Notes: generated by a model not told the origin, from the letters alone. Shown: positions 42,877 to 55,055, counted from the first letter of the stretch. The stretch: DNA of 64,000 nt from Pollenia angustigena (GCA_930367215.1 OV884060.1:96992151-97056150); one strand, 5' to 3'. Made by a program: numbers and translations.

Positions 42877-44338
42877 GCCAGAGAGTACAACTACGAAATT
42901 GCGGGTAGTTTTTAATGCCTCAAGCCCATCGGCAAATGGTAGAAGCTTAAATGATTTGTTGTACACTGGCCCTATTTTGCAAGCTGAAATAGTAAATCTG
43001 ATTTTGAGATTTCGATTTTTTCAGTTTGTATTTAATGCGGACATTTCAAAAATGTACCGGCAGATTTTTGTGACTCCCACGCATAGGCCCTTCCAGAAAA
43101 TTGTGTTTCGTAGCAGTGATAGTGCAGAACTTACCGCTTATCAACTGAAAACGGTAACTTTTGGTGTAAATTGTGCCCCATATTTTGCCCTTAGAACCAT
43201 TCTACAGTTGGCGAGTGATGAAGAACGACGTTTTCCGTTAGGCGCTAGAATCCTGCGAGAAAATATGTACGTTTACGATGCCCTAGTTGGTGCCCATTCA
43301 GTTGCTGATGCTTTGGTGGCACGTGAGGAATTTATTGCCATTTTAGATATGGGGGGATTTGAGCTCAGAAAATGGACCTCGAATTCTGTAGAAATTTTGA
43401 AAAATTTGCCCCATGATCACCTGCTTAATTCTTCTTTTGTGTCGCTCGATGAAAAAAGCACAACGAAAACATTAGGGATTCGCTGTAATGCGGCTGAAGA
43501 TGTGTTTGTCTTTGTTGGTGAGAAGATAGCACTAAAAAACGGGTATACCAAAAGAGAGGTTCTTTCTACCATTGCTCGGCTATACGATCCTGCAGGTTGG
43601 TTGGCTCCGGTGGTAGTTGCAGCAAAAATTATAATGCAGCAAATGTGGCTTGATAAGATCGAGTGGGACGAGGCTATCAAACTAGTGGCTCTGCAGAAAT
43701 GGCAGAATTTTGTTGCGAATTATGCGGATATGGAAAAAATTAAGTTACCACGTTGGGTTCAGTATTCGCCTGGCTGTACTATTCAATTTCACGGGTTCTG
43801 TGACTCGTCTGAGTTGGCATATGCAGCTACAATATATATAAGGGTACAGTTCGAAAATAAAGTTTTGTCAAGTTTGCTCACGTGTAAAACGAAAGTGGCC
43901 CCAATAAAAAAGCCATCTTTGCCTCGTTTGGAGTTATGTGGAGCAGTGCTTTTGGCAAATTTAGTCGACAATATAGTACCTACTTTTAACGTGAACAAAC
44001 CCCCCCTTTATTTGTGGTCCGATTCCACAATAGTCTTAGCGTGGCTAAGAAAACCACCTTGTAGCTGGAAAACATTCGTGGCAAATAGAGTGGCTACAAT
44101 ATTAGAAAAAGTGGGGAATAAAAACTGGTGTCACGTGGCTTCAGGTGATAATCCTGTTGATCTAGCAACCCGGGGGCTGATCCCTGCGGATTTGATAGAA
44201 AATAGACTCTGGTGGCACGGACCTGAGTGGCTCAACTTGGAGCAGTCTTCGTGGCCCGTAGGAGCGGTGGAGTTCGAGACGGCAGAAGAGTCGAAAGCAG
44301 CTCAAGTTTTTGTTGCTAGATCTAGACAGGTTTTCTAG
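42860..44338 (+). pseudogene. Bel/Pao element 1 reverse transcriptase and RNase H
   Basis: 'KLRVVFNASS', 'NADISKMYRQI' (first catalytic Asp), 'TFGVNCAP', then 'YVYDALVG' where Bel/Pao elements have YVDD: one catalytic Asp is Tyr. 'YDPAGWLAPV' marks the connection domain; RNase H is seen in 'FHGFCDSSELAYAA', 'LPRLELCGA' and 'LWSDSTIVLAW'. It would copy genomic RNA into cDNA, but the YVDD change and frameshifts on both sides disable it. The reading frame itself is long and otherwise well preserved. Confidence 0.85.
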
Positions 44339-45394
44339 TTTATCTAGAGCATATCACGTAATTGCCTATATGTTTCGATTTGTTGCCCTGGCGAGTAAGA
44401 AAAGGCGTGAAAAGGTCGATTATGGTTCAATGAAGATTTCGGCTAATGAGTTGAAATTCGTAAGAAGTCGCTTACTTTACCTTTCTCAACAAATTTACTT
44501 CTCAGGGGAGTTCAGCTGTCTTAAAGCGAATAAGAAAATTGATTCACGTAGCCCCCTGTTAACACTTATCCCTTTTGTTGATAAAGACGACATTATTCGA
44601 TCTAATAGTCGACTTAGCTCTATCACTGGCCTGTCCTACAACGAAAGGCACCCTATTATCTTGGCGTATGGCAGTAGATTGGCTCGGCTGTATGTGGAAT
44701 ACGTTCACACCCTAGTCCTGCACGGAGGCCCTCGTCTAGTCCTTAACGTAGTCCGGCAAGAGTGCTGGATCATTCGGGCAAAAAATCTGATAAAGACGGT
44801 GGTTCGTAATTGCAAAGTCTGTGTTCTTCACCGAAAAAAGCTACAAAATCAAATAATGGCTGCTTTGCCCGCAGAAAGAATACTGGGGTCGATTTTGCTG
44901 GGCCGTTCGAGATTAAAAGGTTTACTGGCAGATACTGCAGAATCACAAAAGGCTACGTGTGTCTTTTTGTTTGTTTCTCTACAAAGGCAATTCACCTTGA
45001 AACTGTTAGCGATTTGTCTATCCCTGCCTTTCTAGCAGCCTTGGCTCGCTTCGTCGCCCGTCGTGGTTGTTCGTGACACGGTTGTCGAAAATTATGGTCA
45101 CCAGCGCTTGTCATGGCACTTTATCCCTGCTGCAGCACCTCACATGGGAGGACTATGGAAAGCAGGGGTAAAAAGTATGAAAATGCACCTTAAAAAGTCA
45201 GCTGGTCAACTCAAATTTACGTTCGAAGAGTTCTCAACCGTTTTGGCAAAAATAGAGGTGTGTCCCAATTCGCGTCCGCTAGGCCCTATGTCGGAAAATG
45301 CTGAAGATTTGTCTGCCCTTACCCCAGGCCATTTTTTGATAGGGACATCTATGCTTACCCCTGCTGAACCCGAAGAGTTGTCTTCACCCCTAAG
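44310..45394 (+). pseudogene. Bel/Pao element 1 integrase, deleted and mutated
   Basis: The H2C2 zinc domain is visible (His pair around 'VHTLVLHGG', then 'NCKVCVLHRKK'). A frameshift leads to 'GVDFAGPFEIK' with the first catalytic Asp and 'CFSTKAIHLETVSDL'. The segment with the second Asp (SDNGTNF) is missing around 45065. Then 'HFIPAAAPHMGGLWKAGVK': the third catalytic residue, usually Glu in GGLWEAG, is Lys. After 'MLTPAEPEELSSPLS' the frame runs into a hammerhead-unit fragment at 45394, replacing the C-terminal domain. Non-functional. Confidence 0.8.
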
Positions 45395-45557
45395 CCAGAA
45401 AATGCATTACATTCTGCTGGTTTCTAATAATTGTAAATTTTTCTGTTCATTCAATATACCTCATTGCTTTCCAAAGGAAGGCTAAGGTAAAATGTAAAAA
45501 AAAAATACAATATAATAGTCTGGTAGTGTATAAAGTCATTTCTGGAAAATTTAAGGA
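45394..45557 (+). repeat. Partial array 1 unit fused to Bel integrase
   Basis: Starts inside the hammerhead ('gccagaaaatgcattacatt') and runs to 'ggaatagaact', then the same flank as at 39311. The 5' half of the ribozyme is absent, so no self-cleaving motif. Confidence 0.75.
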
Positions 45558-47630
45558 ATAGAACTTGTACAATTTGCTTTAATAATATAAACAATTGTCG
45601 TTGAATGTTTGTAAGACACTAAATTTTATTTGCAAATTAAAAACCTTAAGAGCTAACTTAACAAATCTTAAACTAATGTAGGAAGTAATAATAAGGGTTG
45701 GTTACCTGCGTGTGTCAACGCACATGCGTATGTTTTATCACACATTTAAACTGAAACCCTAATTATCTATTACAATTTGGGAAAACCAACATCATTACTG
45801 CAGATGTTGGTAATTATGTTCGTTTCTTTATTTATTAAGAAACTAGTGGAAAGTACATGAAGCTTTGTTTACTAAAATCATTAGTAGTAAATACTCATTA
45901 ATGTTTTCTTAGTGGGAAAAAACCTTAATGTTTGTTTGCTTAGGCTTAAATTATTAACTGTAGATTAAATGTGTTTTAATCCTTATCCACTATTTAAATT
46001 CATGTTCAATGATTATTTGAACATTCTGTCGGCTACAAACTCAAAATTCCACCACTAACTAAACATTTTGATTACGCAGGGGCAGTGGAGTAGAACATTT
46101 TACTGTTACAATTTCATTAGAGCTACAACATTTTTTTCTTAGTAAAAAAACAATCAAAATTAAAATAATGATAATAATTAAAATAAATGATATATGTATG
46201 TCCAGATGCGGTATGAAAATGAAGTCCTCTTAAACTAATACTGTTGGCGTCTGGCTGGTGGGAACTGAGTGTTCATGTTTGCCAGTATTTTGATCGTGTG
46301 CAACAGGATCACATGTAGTACTGGCATCTGGCAGCACCACATGTGATACGACACATGAGACATGAATTCGCATTTTTGTTAAGGTGCTATCAGACGGGAT
46401 GTATTTTACATATGTACTGTCAAATTTTCCATCTGTAAAAGTTGTACACATCGTGTGATACATATGAAACTTTGCATGTGTAAAATACATGTGGAAATAC
46501 ATATGTAACTTTTTCGATTAGAACACGCTGTGGCAAACATAAACAAAACAGCTGGTTTGTTCTGAAAAGTAAACAAAAGTCAGCTTTTGTTTACATTTAT
46601 AGGTTATGTCATAAGGAAAAACATAAGCAGGTGTGATAGCAAAAATTATGAATCGTATGTAAACTGGAAATTTTGACATACATACGGAATTACATATGGG
46701 TAAGAAAAGTGACAGTACATATGTAAAATACATTCCGTCTGATAGCACCTTTACTTGGTTGTTCTCTCGTAAAACTTCCACCAGCAGACACCGGCCATTT
46801 GCCTTTTAGTAAAATTAAAAATCAAATTTAAACTAAAAAAAAAAAATTAAACCTAGAAAATAAAAAAAGGAAAAAGTCGCAAAGCTTATAAAACTAAAAC
46901 TAAACCAGAAGTCAATAAGTGTTTTAATTAAACGCCGGCCAGTGTGTGATTTAAAACAAAAAGAAGAAAAGAAAAGTAAAGTTGCAAAATAAACCAAATA
47001 AAGTAGAGCTGTAAACTCAGTAAAAAAATAAAAGAAATTGAAAAATAGAATTGGAAAATTGAATAAAGAGACAAGAAAGTAAAGCCAAATGTGAGGTGGG
47101 TTTTCTTGTTTTTTCCATAAAGAGCCACGGACGAAAGTGCCTCAACCAACATCCTGTTAGAGCCAGCCAAGCACCAGGTAACCAGCCCCATTTTCACCCT
47201 ACATTTTGTCCTTCTCCCGTGAAGTAAATAAGGTACGTAATGTGGAATTTAAAATTATATATATATTGTGTGTCGCGCCATATTGTGTCTCAAAGAAGTG
47301 AGGTTACGTCGCGCCAAAAATAAAACCTCAGAAATTAAGAGCCATCTTTTTTTACTCGCCGGTTTTACCCGTTACTCGTCGAATTGTTGGTGTTTTATTT
47401 TGTTGCCCAATAAAATTTGCGTCAATTTATTTTAATTTATAAATAAAAGGAAAAAATCGAACAACAATTTTGCCTGATTTTGTTGTATTTCATAAATAAA
47501 AGGAAAAGTGTTGCCAGCGCGTGAATTTTTTTTTTCTCGTTTTATTTTTGCTGGGAATTTTGATTTTGTTGCTCTTAAAACAAATCACATATTTTGTTGT
47601 TGTGTAGTTCGAGTAAACAACTAATAAAAG
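45558..47630 (+). repeat. Bel/Pao 3' region, LTR and leader, copy 2
   Basis: Direct duplicate of 39312-40977 with a MITE at 46382-46750 and an extra 40 bp near 47168. LTR start candidate at 46242. Confidence 0.6.
46382..46750. mobile_element. 369-bp Harbinger-type MITE in Bel LTR copy 2
   Basis: Ends AGGTGCTATCAGACGGGATG and near-inverse, TTA duplications (46379-46381, 46751-46753). The empty site 'tttgttacttgg' is preserved at 40142-40144 in copy 1. Palindromic interior with 'tacatatgta' motifs. Confidence 0.85.
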
Positions 47631-48133
47631 ATGTCTATATTTGAAAAATTTATAAGGGCGGCAGATGAGCTAACAAAAAAGGAAGACTTTTCAACATATA
47701 CCAAAGACGGGCTAGATTTTGAAAAAAGAGAATTAGGCAAACGATGGGAAAAGCTTGAGAAAATTTTTGAAGAGTGTTCCGGGGACACAATGGAAGATTG
47801 AAAATAATTAGTAGCGGTTAAAACAAAATATCCTCAGGTGCGGAAAATATACGTAAAATGTATAAATATTTTGGCAAAGGCTAGGCAGGTAGTGGAAGAA
47901 GAGAGCCAAAAAGATAAAACACTGGTTCCCAACTTTATTTAATTTGGCTCCATGTCAACGAGAAACGGCTGCGGAAATAAAAAGGCTCCAAAGGGAAATG
48001 AATAATTGTATTTCGGTGCTAAAATTATATAAAGTAGATATTGCCTCATGGGATCCAATTTTTTTGTTTCAATGTTCGTCTCGGCTCTCAGAAAATACTT
48101 TGCATCTGTGGGAGCAATCGGTAAAAAATAAAA
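47631..48133 (+). pseudogene. Truncated second Bel/Pao Gag
   Basis: Repeats 40978-41480 nearly base for base, including both early stops, then diverges at 48134. A second tandem internal region cut off by an unknown event. Confidence 0.75.
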
Positions 48134-48825
48134 AACTATTTATCAACAAACAATATTCCTATACAAAATTTGATCGGATTGGCAACAAACGGCGCTCACG
48201 CCATGACTAGAACTGTTGGTAAGCTTATAGCCTATTAATCGATGTCAAACGTAGACTTAAATTACATGTAAACAAAGACAATATTGTATAATTTGTTTTC
48301 GTTTTAAATGTAAGTTAATCGAACGAAGTCTTCGTTCAGAAATAGATGAACAGGCAGTTAATCTTACTCAGTAATGCAAAAAATATTAAGGTTATTTTTG
48401 GTAATATTAAAGTTTTTTCACATAGTCCTTAAAGAATAACATAAATAAAAGAATTTCAGGAATTCTGTTCTGTATTAGGTGTTTCTTATACAAGATAGAC
48501 TTCTTAAAGGACGATGTTGTAAGAATCGTAGAACAGCGGGATGCTTTGATTCTGTATTTTGAAACATAGTTTTATAAAGGCAATGGTATAAGAACTGCAG
48601 AAAGTATGGATGAGTTCCAAAACAGAGCAAGTTATCAACGCATATACAATAAGCCAACTATGCATTGTTAAACTCTTTGATACATTTTTTAGGTTCTCTG
48701 CAAGGTATTAGGATGTATTGGAGCTCAGCCTATGTCTTATAAAGTTTAATACTTTTTTTTTTAATTGTACAAACTTAAGTTAATAAATTTTGATTCATTT
48801 ATTATTAGTGGTCTATATGTGTTAT
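48134..48825. other. Non-coding stretch
   Basis: No gene, TIR or repeat recognised between the Bel fragment and the next element. Confidence 0.35.
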
Positions 48826-48931
48826 TAGGGTGACCGTTAAAATCAAAAGTTGGATTTATTTAGGTCTCACTCGCCAATTTGGTGGGTATTGATAAAAAAA
48901 AACAACTCCAAAATTTTTTTAGGACGATCGG
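48826..48931. repeat. Target sequence left of Bel element 2
   Basis: 'tagggtgaccgttaaaatca' to 'gacgatcgg' is the inverted equivalent of 62995-63107; its continuation is found right of the Bel element at 54404-54460. Probably an old DNA transposon that was the insertion target. Confidence 0.65.
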
Positions 48932-49104
48932 TGTTGAAGCCAAATAAACCACTTGTCTAAAATATACTTGCCTTACGAAAATGAAACAATTCATTATTGT
49001 AAAATTTTATATTAAATATCTTATGTACTTTTGGTTTTTTGTCAGATGGTTTTTTAGAAATAAAAAAGATTGTTTGGAAAAACAAAAAACGGAAAGAATT
49101 TACA
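48932..49104 (+). repeat. 5' LTR of Bel/Pao element 2
   Basis: Starts TGTTGAAGCCAAATAAACCA, ends GAATTTACA. 173 bp, short for the clade. Confidence 0.9.
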
Positions 49105-49250
49105 AGTTTTCATTTTCATTGTATTTTTTATACAAGATTATTGTTTGAAATCCACAACTTTGCCGTTGAATATTACAAACACGCCCGTTTTGATATTTGC
49201 CATTTTAGCTTTTGCCGTGGTCTCGTTTAATTGCAACTAAAGTTTTGTAA

Positions 49251-51404
49251 ATGTCTAAGCGATACGATTTACGAAGTCAAGCCGGATCAGCCGAAGATCT
49301 AAATAATATAATGACGGAGGTAGATGAATCGCCTGTTACTCAAAGCCAATTCGCAGAAATGGTAAATTGTGTTCAAGAACTAGCAAGGTCAATTTCTGAT
49401 AGCCGAAAGGAAATGACTATGCTAAGAAATCAAATGTCTGCAAGTATCCAGAGACAAGAATCAAATGTGGTAAAAAATATTGCAGATGTGCAGCAACAGC
49501 CAGTACTTCCTCATGAATCCTCTGTAGTTTTCCACGATTCCAGCCATAAGCTATATGATTTGCCACAATTCTCCGGACTTGCAGAAGATTGGCCTTTGTT
49601 TATTACAAATTTTAAAGAAACCAGTAGTATGTATAAATATAGCAACCGTCAGAACTTGATGCGTTTACAAAGATTCTTGCAAGGGCCCGCCAGAGAGGTT
49701 GTTATTTCAATGTTAATACATCCTGAAAGTGTTCCCAAAATTATTGAAGAATTAGAATTTCTGTTTGGGGGACCAAATATATTAGTACGTTCACAATTAT
49801 TGAAAATACAGCAGTTTCCTATAATAAGTCCTAGGAAATTAAACCAGTTGGTTGAATTTTTAACAAAAGTTAGGAATGTTGTGACATCTCTTAATTCTGC
49901 AAACTGTGCCCACCACTTGATGAATACCACATTATTAGATGAGTTAGTAAATAAGCTTCCGGCAGATAAGCAGTTTGAATGGGCTCGATATTCAATGCCG
50001 ATTAGACCCTATTCAACAATAACAGATTTTGCGGATTGGTTAAGTGATGTAGCTCGAGTAGTTAGCCTTGTACCAAATAGTCCTTCACAAATTGTACAGC
50101 CGAAACAAATGATGGTTATAGATAAACAAAAAAATATACAATGTGCAATTTGCAAAAATAACTATAATATTGCCAAATGTAAAGAATTTGAAAAGATGTC
50201 TATATCAACACGATGGGATAAAGTAAAACAATTGAAACTATGTTTTTCTTGTTTGTATAAGGGTGATGGAACAGCTTTATGTCGTAATAAGAAATCTTGT
50301 GGACTAAGTAATTGTCGAAATCACCACAAAATGCTACATGACTCAAGTAAAGATGATGTAAGAAATCAGTCGAGTTCTAGCCAGTTGCAACCAATATTAA
50401 ACTGTAGGGCGCAACAGGCAAGTATACTTTTTAAAATTGTTCCTGTGACAATTTATGGCCCAGTTGGTTCTTTAAAGGTTTTCGCCATGTTCGATGAGGG
50501 CTCATCAATATCTCTAATCGCTGAACAAACTGCAAGTCAGCTTGGTCTAAAAGGCAAATCATCCCCTCTTACTCTTCAGTGGTATGGAGACAATGTAGTT
50601 ACCGAAAACTCGTACAAGGTTCAGTTTGAAATCAGAGGTTTTCAAGATTCAGCAGCCAAATATAAGTTAAAGAATATACATACTGTTTCAAATTTAAATT
50701 TACCGGTTCAAGATTTTGATAAGTTAAAATATAATGAGCTTTGTTCTTTGCCTATCGAAAGCTATTTCAACGTTTCTCCAGTGCTACTTATTGGATTAGA
50801 TTACTCTTACCTTGGTGTTACTTCCCATGTGACTGTATGTAAAGACGTCAACTTAATTGCAGCAGAGACTAAGCTTGGTTGGATAACCTATGGACCAACG
50901 AATTCTGATAGGCCCCATATACCAACTGTAATGTACATAAAGGACAATGAAATTCATGATATGGTCAAAGAGTTTATTGAAAATGAGAATTTTGGATCCA
51001 ATCCGAATACCGAATTGTTACTTTCAGATGAAAATCAACATGCCAAGAACATTATGGAACAAACTACGCACAAAACTGGAAATAGATTTGAAACTGGCCT
51101 TTTGTGGAAAAGTTATCCACCGAATTTTCCATCAAGTTTTGAAATGGCAAATAAACGACTATTAACTGTTGAGAAAGAGATGAGTCAAGAACTTCAATAT
51201 GCTGCAAGTTATATGGAGGAAATGGATAAGTATATAGAAAAGAACTATGCCCGGAAATTGACCGAAGAGGAAATAACAGATTCATCCAATCCCATATGGT
51301 ATTTACCACATTTTCGAATTGTGTCTCCACATAAGCCAAAGAAGTTGCGTATTGTATTTGATGCTGCAGCTAAAGTTCAAGATGTGTCCCTAAATTCAAC
51401 ATAA
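49251..51404 (+). pseudogene. Bel/Pao element 2 Gag, protease and RT start
   Basis: 717 codons from ATG 49251. N-terminal coiled-coil-like stretch, then the DUF1759-type capsid region ('LYDLPQFSGLAEDWPLFITN', 'LQRFLQGPAREVV'), zinc-binding region ('CAICKNNYNIAKC', 'LCFSCLYKGDGTALC'), retropepsin-like 'VFAMFDEGSSISLIAEQTA' and 'LLIGLDYSYLG', 'KLGWITYGP', and RT start 'IWYLPHFRIVSPHKPKKLRI'. A TAA (51402-51404) stops it inside the RT fingers; the following frame continues the homology. 146 bases of leader separate it from the LTR; I could not identify the primer-binding site. Confidence 0.85.
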
Positions 51405-53030
51405 GTCAAAGGCCCAGAACAAGCAAAACCGCTGCTTGGAATTTTAATGAAGTTTAGACAAGGAACGGTTGCAGTTGCCGCTGATATCAGAGAAATGTTT
51501 TCTCAAATAAGGATACAACCCAAAGATCAACACTCTTAAAGATTTCTTTGGAGAAATGGCAATTCAAATGAGCCAATACAATATTTTGTGATGGTATCAA
51601 TGACCTTTGGAGCAATTTGCTCTCCGTGTTGTGCTGAATACATAAAAATTTTTAATGCATTACAGTTCGCTGACAACTTTCCGGAATCAAGTGCGGCTAT
51701 AAGGGAAAAACATTATGTAGACGACTTCGTTTGCAGCTTTAATAATGAAGAAGAAGCTATAAGAATTTGTCAAGAGGTTGTTTATATACATTCCCAAGGT
51801 GGGTTCGAATTAAGAGGATTTTCTTCAAACAATAGGCGAGTTGAATACGTTATGAATGGTAGCCAAAGAGAAATTTCTACAACAGTTAAAATGGAAAAGC
51901 AGGCGTCCACAGAAAAGATTCTTGGAATGTACTGGAAAAAAGATGAATATGTGTTTTGTTTTGAGACAAAATTTCAATGTCTCCCTTCAGAGGTTCTAGA
52001 TGGATTTCGTGCACCTACAAAAAGAGAGCTTCTCAGAATAACCCTGTCAGTTTTTGACCCTTTTGGTATGATCGCAGATTTTATGTTATATTCAAAAACG
52101 TTAATACAAAAAACTTGGAAAGTGAATATAAATTGGGATGATTTGATTCCCCATGAACTTCAAAAGAATTGGAAAGCCTGGTGGGATGAATTTGAGCAAG
52201 TTAAAGAATTTAAAATTCCTCGATGTCTGTCAACTAATTTGTTACAAAGCAAAAATATACAGCTTCATGTATTTGTAGACGCTAGTCAAGAAGCATTTGC
52301 TGCCGTTTGCTATCTTAGGACAGTTTTAGATAGTGAAGTTGATGTTTCCTTTGATATTGGGAAAGTTCGCTGTGCACCGAAAAAGTTACTGAGTATACCT
52401 CGACTAGAGTTACAGTCATCAGTTTTGGGCGTAAGATTGTCGAGACTAGTTATTCAAAATCATGAGGTTGAGATATTGTCTACTCATTTTTGGACTGATT
52501 CCCAAACGGTTTTGCGGTGGATTTATTCCAAAGAACGGCGTTTTAAGGCATTTGTGAGCCATAGAATTGCTGAAATTCTACAACATACACGGCCTCAACA
52601 ATGGAACTGGGTTTCAACGCAACTCAATACGGTAGATGCAGGAACACGAGCAGTATATCCACCAAAGTTTAATCGAAATAGTAAATGGATAGTGGGTCCT
52701 TCTTTTTTGAAATGCAATGAAAAGGATTGGCCTAAATCAGAAATTATTATTCAAAAGCAAAACATAGAGGAAGAAATAAGAGTAAACTTAATAGTTAAAG
52801 GAAAGAGCTGTAAAGTTTTTGAGTACACACGGTTTTCTTCATATGTAAAACTTAAAAGTACCGCTGCGTGGTTAAATCGGTTTGTTAGTCAAGAATATCA
52901 AAAAACTAGACAACTATCAATAGCAGAATTAGAAAAAGTAGATAGACTTATATGCCGCCTAATACAAGAAGAAAGTTTCGAGAATGAAATTAAATGTTTA
53001 AAAAATAAACAAAGGATTTTAAAAAAGTAG
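51405..53030 (+). pseudogene. Bel/Pao element 2 RT and RNase H
   Basis: After a short broken stretch with 'AADIREMFSQI' (first catalytic Asp) and a stop near 51539, the frame opens from 51588: 'TFGAICSPCCAEY', 'HYVDDFVCSF' with an intact YVDD box, connection 'FDPFGMIADFM', RNase H 'LHVFVDASQEAFAAV', 'IPRLELQSS' and 'FWTDSQTVLRW', then 'KAFVSHRIAEIL'. It ends at a TAG (53028-53030) before the integrase. Catalytic residues are intact here, unlike element 1. Frame breaks upstream and downstream prevent a full polyprotein. Confidence 0.85.
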
Positions 53031-54259
53031 TTCAATTTATAAATTAATTCCAATACTTCATTCAGATGGATTACTACGAGTAAATAGCCGCATCACTGAA
53101 GCCACTTACCTTCCTTTCAACACCAGGAAACCTATAATTTTGCCACAAAATCATCGTGTTTCTGAATTGATCGTAAAGTATTATCATGAGAAGAATTACC
53201 ATCAAAATACCTCCTTAGCTATAAATGAACTACGCCAAAAATATTAAATTCCTCGTGTGAAATCGGTTTTGAAAAAGGTTGTTTACAATTGTCTTATTTG
53301 CCAAAGAGATTCCGTAAAACCAAAGCAACCGCGCATGGGTGAACTTCCATTAGATCGTGTAACTGCATACGTTCGACCTTTTTCATATACCGGGGTTGAT
53401 CTTTACTTGCCTTACTATTCGTGCTGCACATATCGAAATTGCTGAGAACTTGTCTACAGATGCCTTTATTCTTTGTTTGCGAAATTTTATAAATCGCAGA
53501 GGAACACCAATTCGAATAAGAAGTGACAATGGTACAAATTTTTTGGGTGCTCAAAAGGTGTTAAAAAGTGAAGATCAGCTTTTGAATATTGATTCAATCA
53601 ATAGTGAGTTAACAAAACGAAATGTAGAATGGGTTTTTAATTGTCCAATCAACCCAAGTGCTGGTGGTTGTTGGGAACGATTGATTCGTATAGTAAAACG
53701 TCTTTTACAAAAAACTTTAATTGAAGTTGCACCAAGAGTTGAAACACTAAGAAGTGTTCTAATTGAAGCTGAAAATATTATAAATTCCAGACCACTAACA
53801 GAAATACCAATATCGTCAGTGGATGAGGACCCTTTAACACCGAATCATTTTTTAATTGGTTGTCTTAATTCAACTCAAACGGGAAATACTTCAACAGAAG
53901 AATTATGTTATCGTAAGCAATGGCGAATAGCGCAAAATTTAAAAGATTGTTTGTGGAAGAGGTGGATTAAGGAATACTTACCGCAACTAATATGCAGATC
54001 AAAATGATTTGACGAGGCTGAAGCTTTAAAAAAAGATGACCTGGTTTTGATTTGTGATTTCAATTTACCAAGACACAAATGGCCTAAAGGTATCGTCTTA
54101 AGAACATATCCCGCTAAGGATGGTCAAGTTAGGTTTGTGGATTTGAAAACGGTAAATGGAATACTTCGACGTCCTGCTTCTAAACTTGCTTTACTAAAGG
54201 TGAATCCAATTGATTCACGGGGGGAGGAAATGTTGAAGCCAAATAAACCACTTGTCTAA
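53031..54259 (+). pseudogene. Bel/Pao element 2 integrase
   Basis: Zinc domain 'VKYYHEKNYHQNTSL' and 'NCLICQRDSVKPKQP'; first Asp in 'SYTGVDL'; an internal deletion of roughly 60 bases and a frameshift near 53400; then 'TIRAAHIEIAENLSTDAF', 'RIRSDNGTNFLGA' (second Asp), 'NPSAGGCWERLIR' (catalytic Glu present), 'LTPNHFLIG'. After a stop at 54005-54007 and a one-frame change the C-terminal DUF5641-like part follows ('LICDFNLPRHKWPKGIV'), ending at 54259, inside the 3' LTR. A stop also lies at 53245. Confidence 0.8.
54219..54230 (+). promoter_or_regulatory. Polypurine tract of Bel/Pao element 2
   Basis: 'GGGGGGAGGAAA' lies directly against the 3' LTR start, as required for plus-strand priming. 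Confidence 0.85.
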
Positions 54260-54403
54260 AATATACTTGTCTTACGAAAATGAAACAATTCATAATTGTA
54301 AAATTTAATATTAAATATCTTATGTACTTTTGGTTTTTTGTCAGATTGTTTTTTAGAAATAAAAAAGATTGTTTGGAAAAACAAAAATCGGAAAGAATTT
54401 ACA
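54231..54403 (+). repeat. 3' LTR of Bel/Pao element 2
   Basis: Same 173 bp as the 5' LTR with about five substitutions (for example ttgcctt/ttgtctt, cagatgg/cagattg). Confidence 0.9.
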
Positions 54404-54522
54404 ATCGGCGAAGGCTAAGCCGTCCATCAAGCCCCCCAAAGTTTGAGAAAAATCGTAAAGTCCGACTTGTATGACTTATATTTAGGAAAATGTTAATTTT
54501 ACATAAAAATCGTTTTCTAAGA

Positions 54523-54526
<4 letters not shown>

Positions 54527-54562
<36 letters not shown>

Positions 54563-54754
54563 TTTTTATTATTGAATCTTTCTTATCGAAATTGACAATA
54601 TGTATTAAAATCTTAATTCTACTTGTTGTTTATTAGTTGTTACCAGTGTAACCACTAACTGCTGTATTCAAATTTTAAAAATGTCTGCTAGTTAGGCTCA
54701 AAGTATCGGTTCTTTTTAGCCTCTGGTGACCTTCTAACTGAAGCAGACCCCGAG
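54527..54754 (-). mobile_element. 5'-truncated LINE tail with 16-bp TSD
   Basis: The minus-strand sequence ends in about 29 A (T-run 54527-54555). CGTTTTCTAAGAAGTT is duplicated exactly (54511-54526, 54755-54770). 'gaggctaaaaagaaccgata' encodes 'RLKRTD', resembling the extreme C-terminus of jockey-type ORF2. Young insertion judging by the intact tail. Confidence 0.8.
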
Positions 54755-54770
54755 CGTTTTCTAAGAAGTT

Positions 54771-55055
54771 GTTGTTAGTAAAGTTTCTAACAACTTTTGC
54801 CTTAACAAGTTTTCTCTAAAACTCATATTGAACAAAACCTAATTAAAATAAAAAGTAAACAGCAGCATTGATGCGAATTGTTTCTTTAGAACTGTTTTTT
54901 CTTACACACGTCAATTCAGCTTTAATATTTGTGTTTGTGTGCGTTTGCCTAAAAAAACGCATATAATTTGTTTCTAACGTACCACGGTTGATAAAGTTGG
55001 TACAATTTTACTTTTTTGATACAATTCAAAGCCAAAAGTACGGTGGTACCACCGT
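54771..55055. other. Non-coding; includes sequence shared with 63107-63195
   Basis: 54955-55050 ('gtttctaacgtaccacggtt', 'tttgatacaattcaaagcca') is the inverse of 63110-63190. Confidence 0.55.

Larger units (their letters stand above)
48932..54403 (+). mobile_element. Complete Bel/Pao LTR retrotransposon (5.47 kb)
   Basis: LTRs 48932-49104 and 54231-54403, 173 bp each, TGTTGAAG...TTTACA, with about five differences by eye. A 5-bp duplication ATCGG flanks it (48927-48931, 54404-54408). The uninterrupted target is present inverted at 62945-63107. A polypurine tract precedes the 3' LTR. Coding runs gag-protease-RT-RNase H-integrase in one polyprotein order but with stops and frameshifts, so it is structurally complete yet not autonomous. 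Confidence 0.9.

Noticed and set aside
46518..46781. Minus-strand frame across the MITE in the Bel LTR
   Set aside because: It spans a transposon insertion boundary and has no motifs.
54511..54770. Assembly artefact at the long T-run
   Set aside because: The exact 16-bp duplication on both sides shows a genuine poly(A)-tailed insertion.
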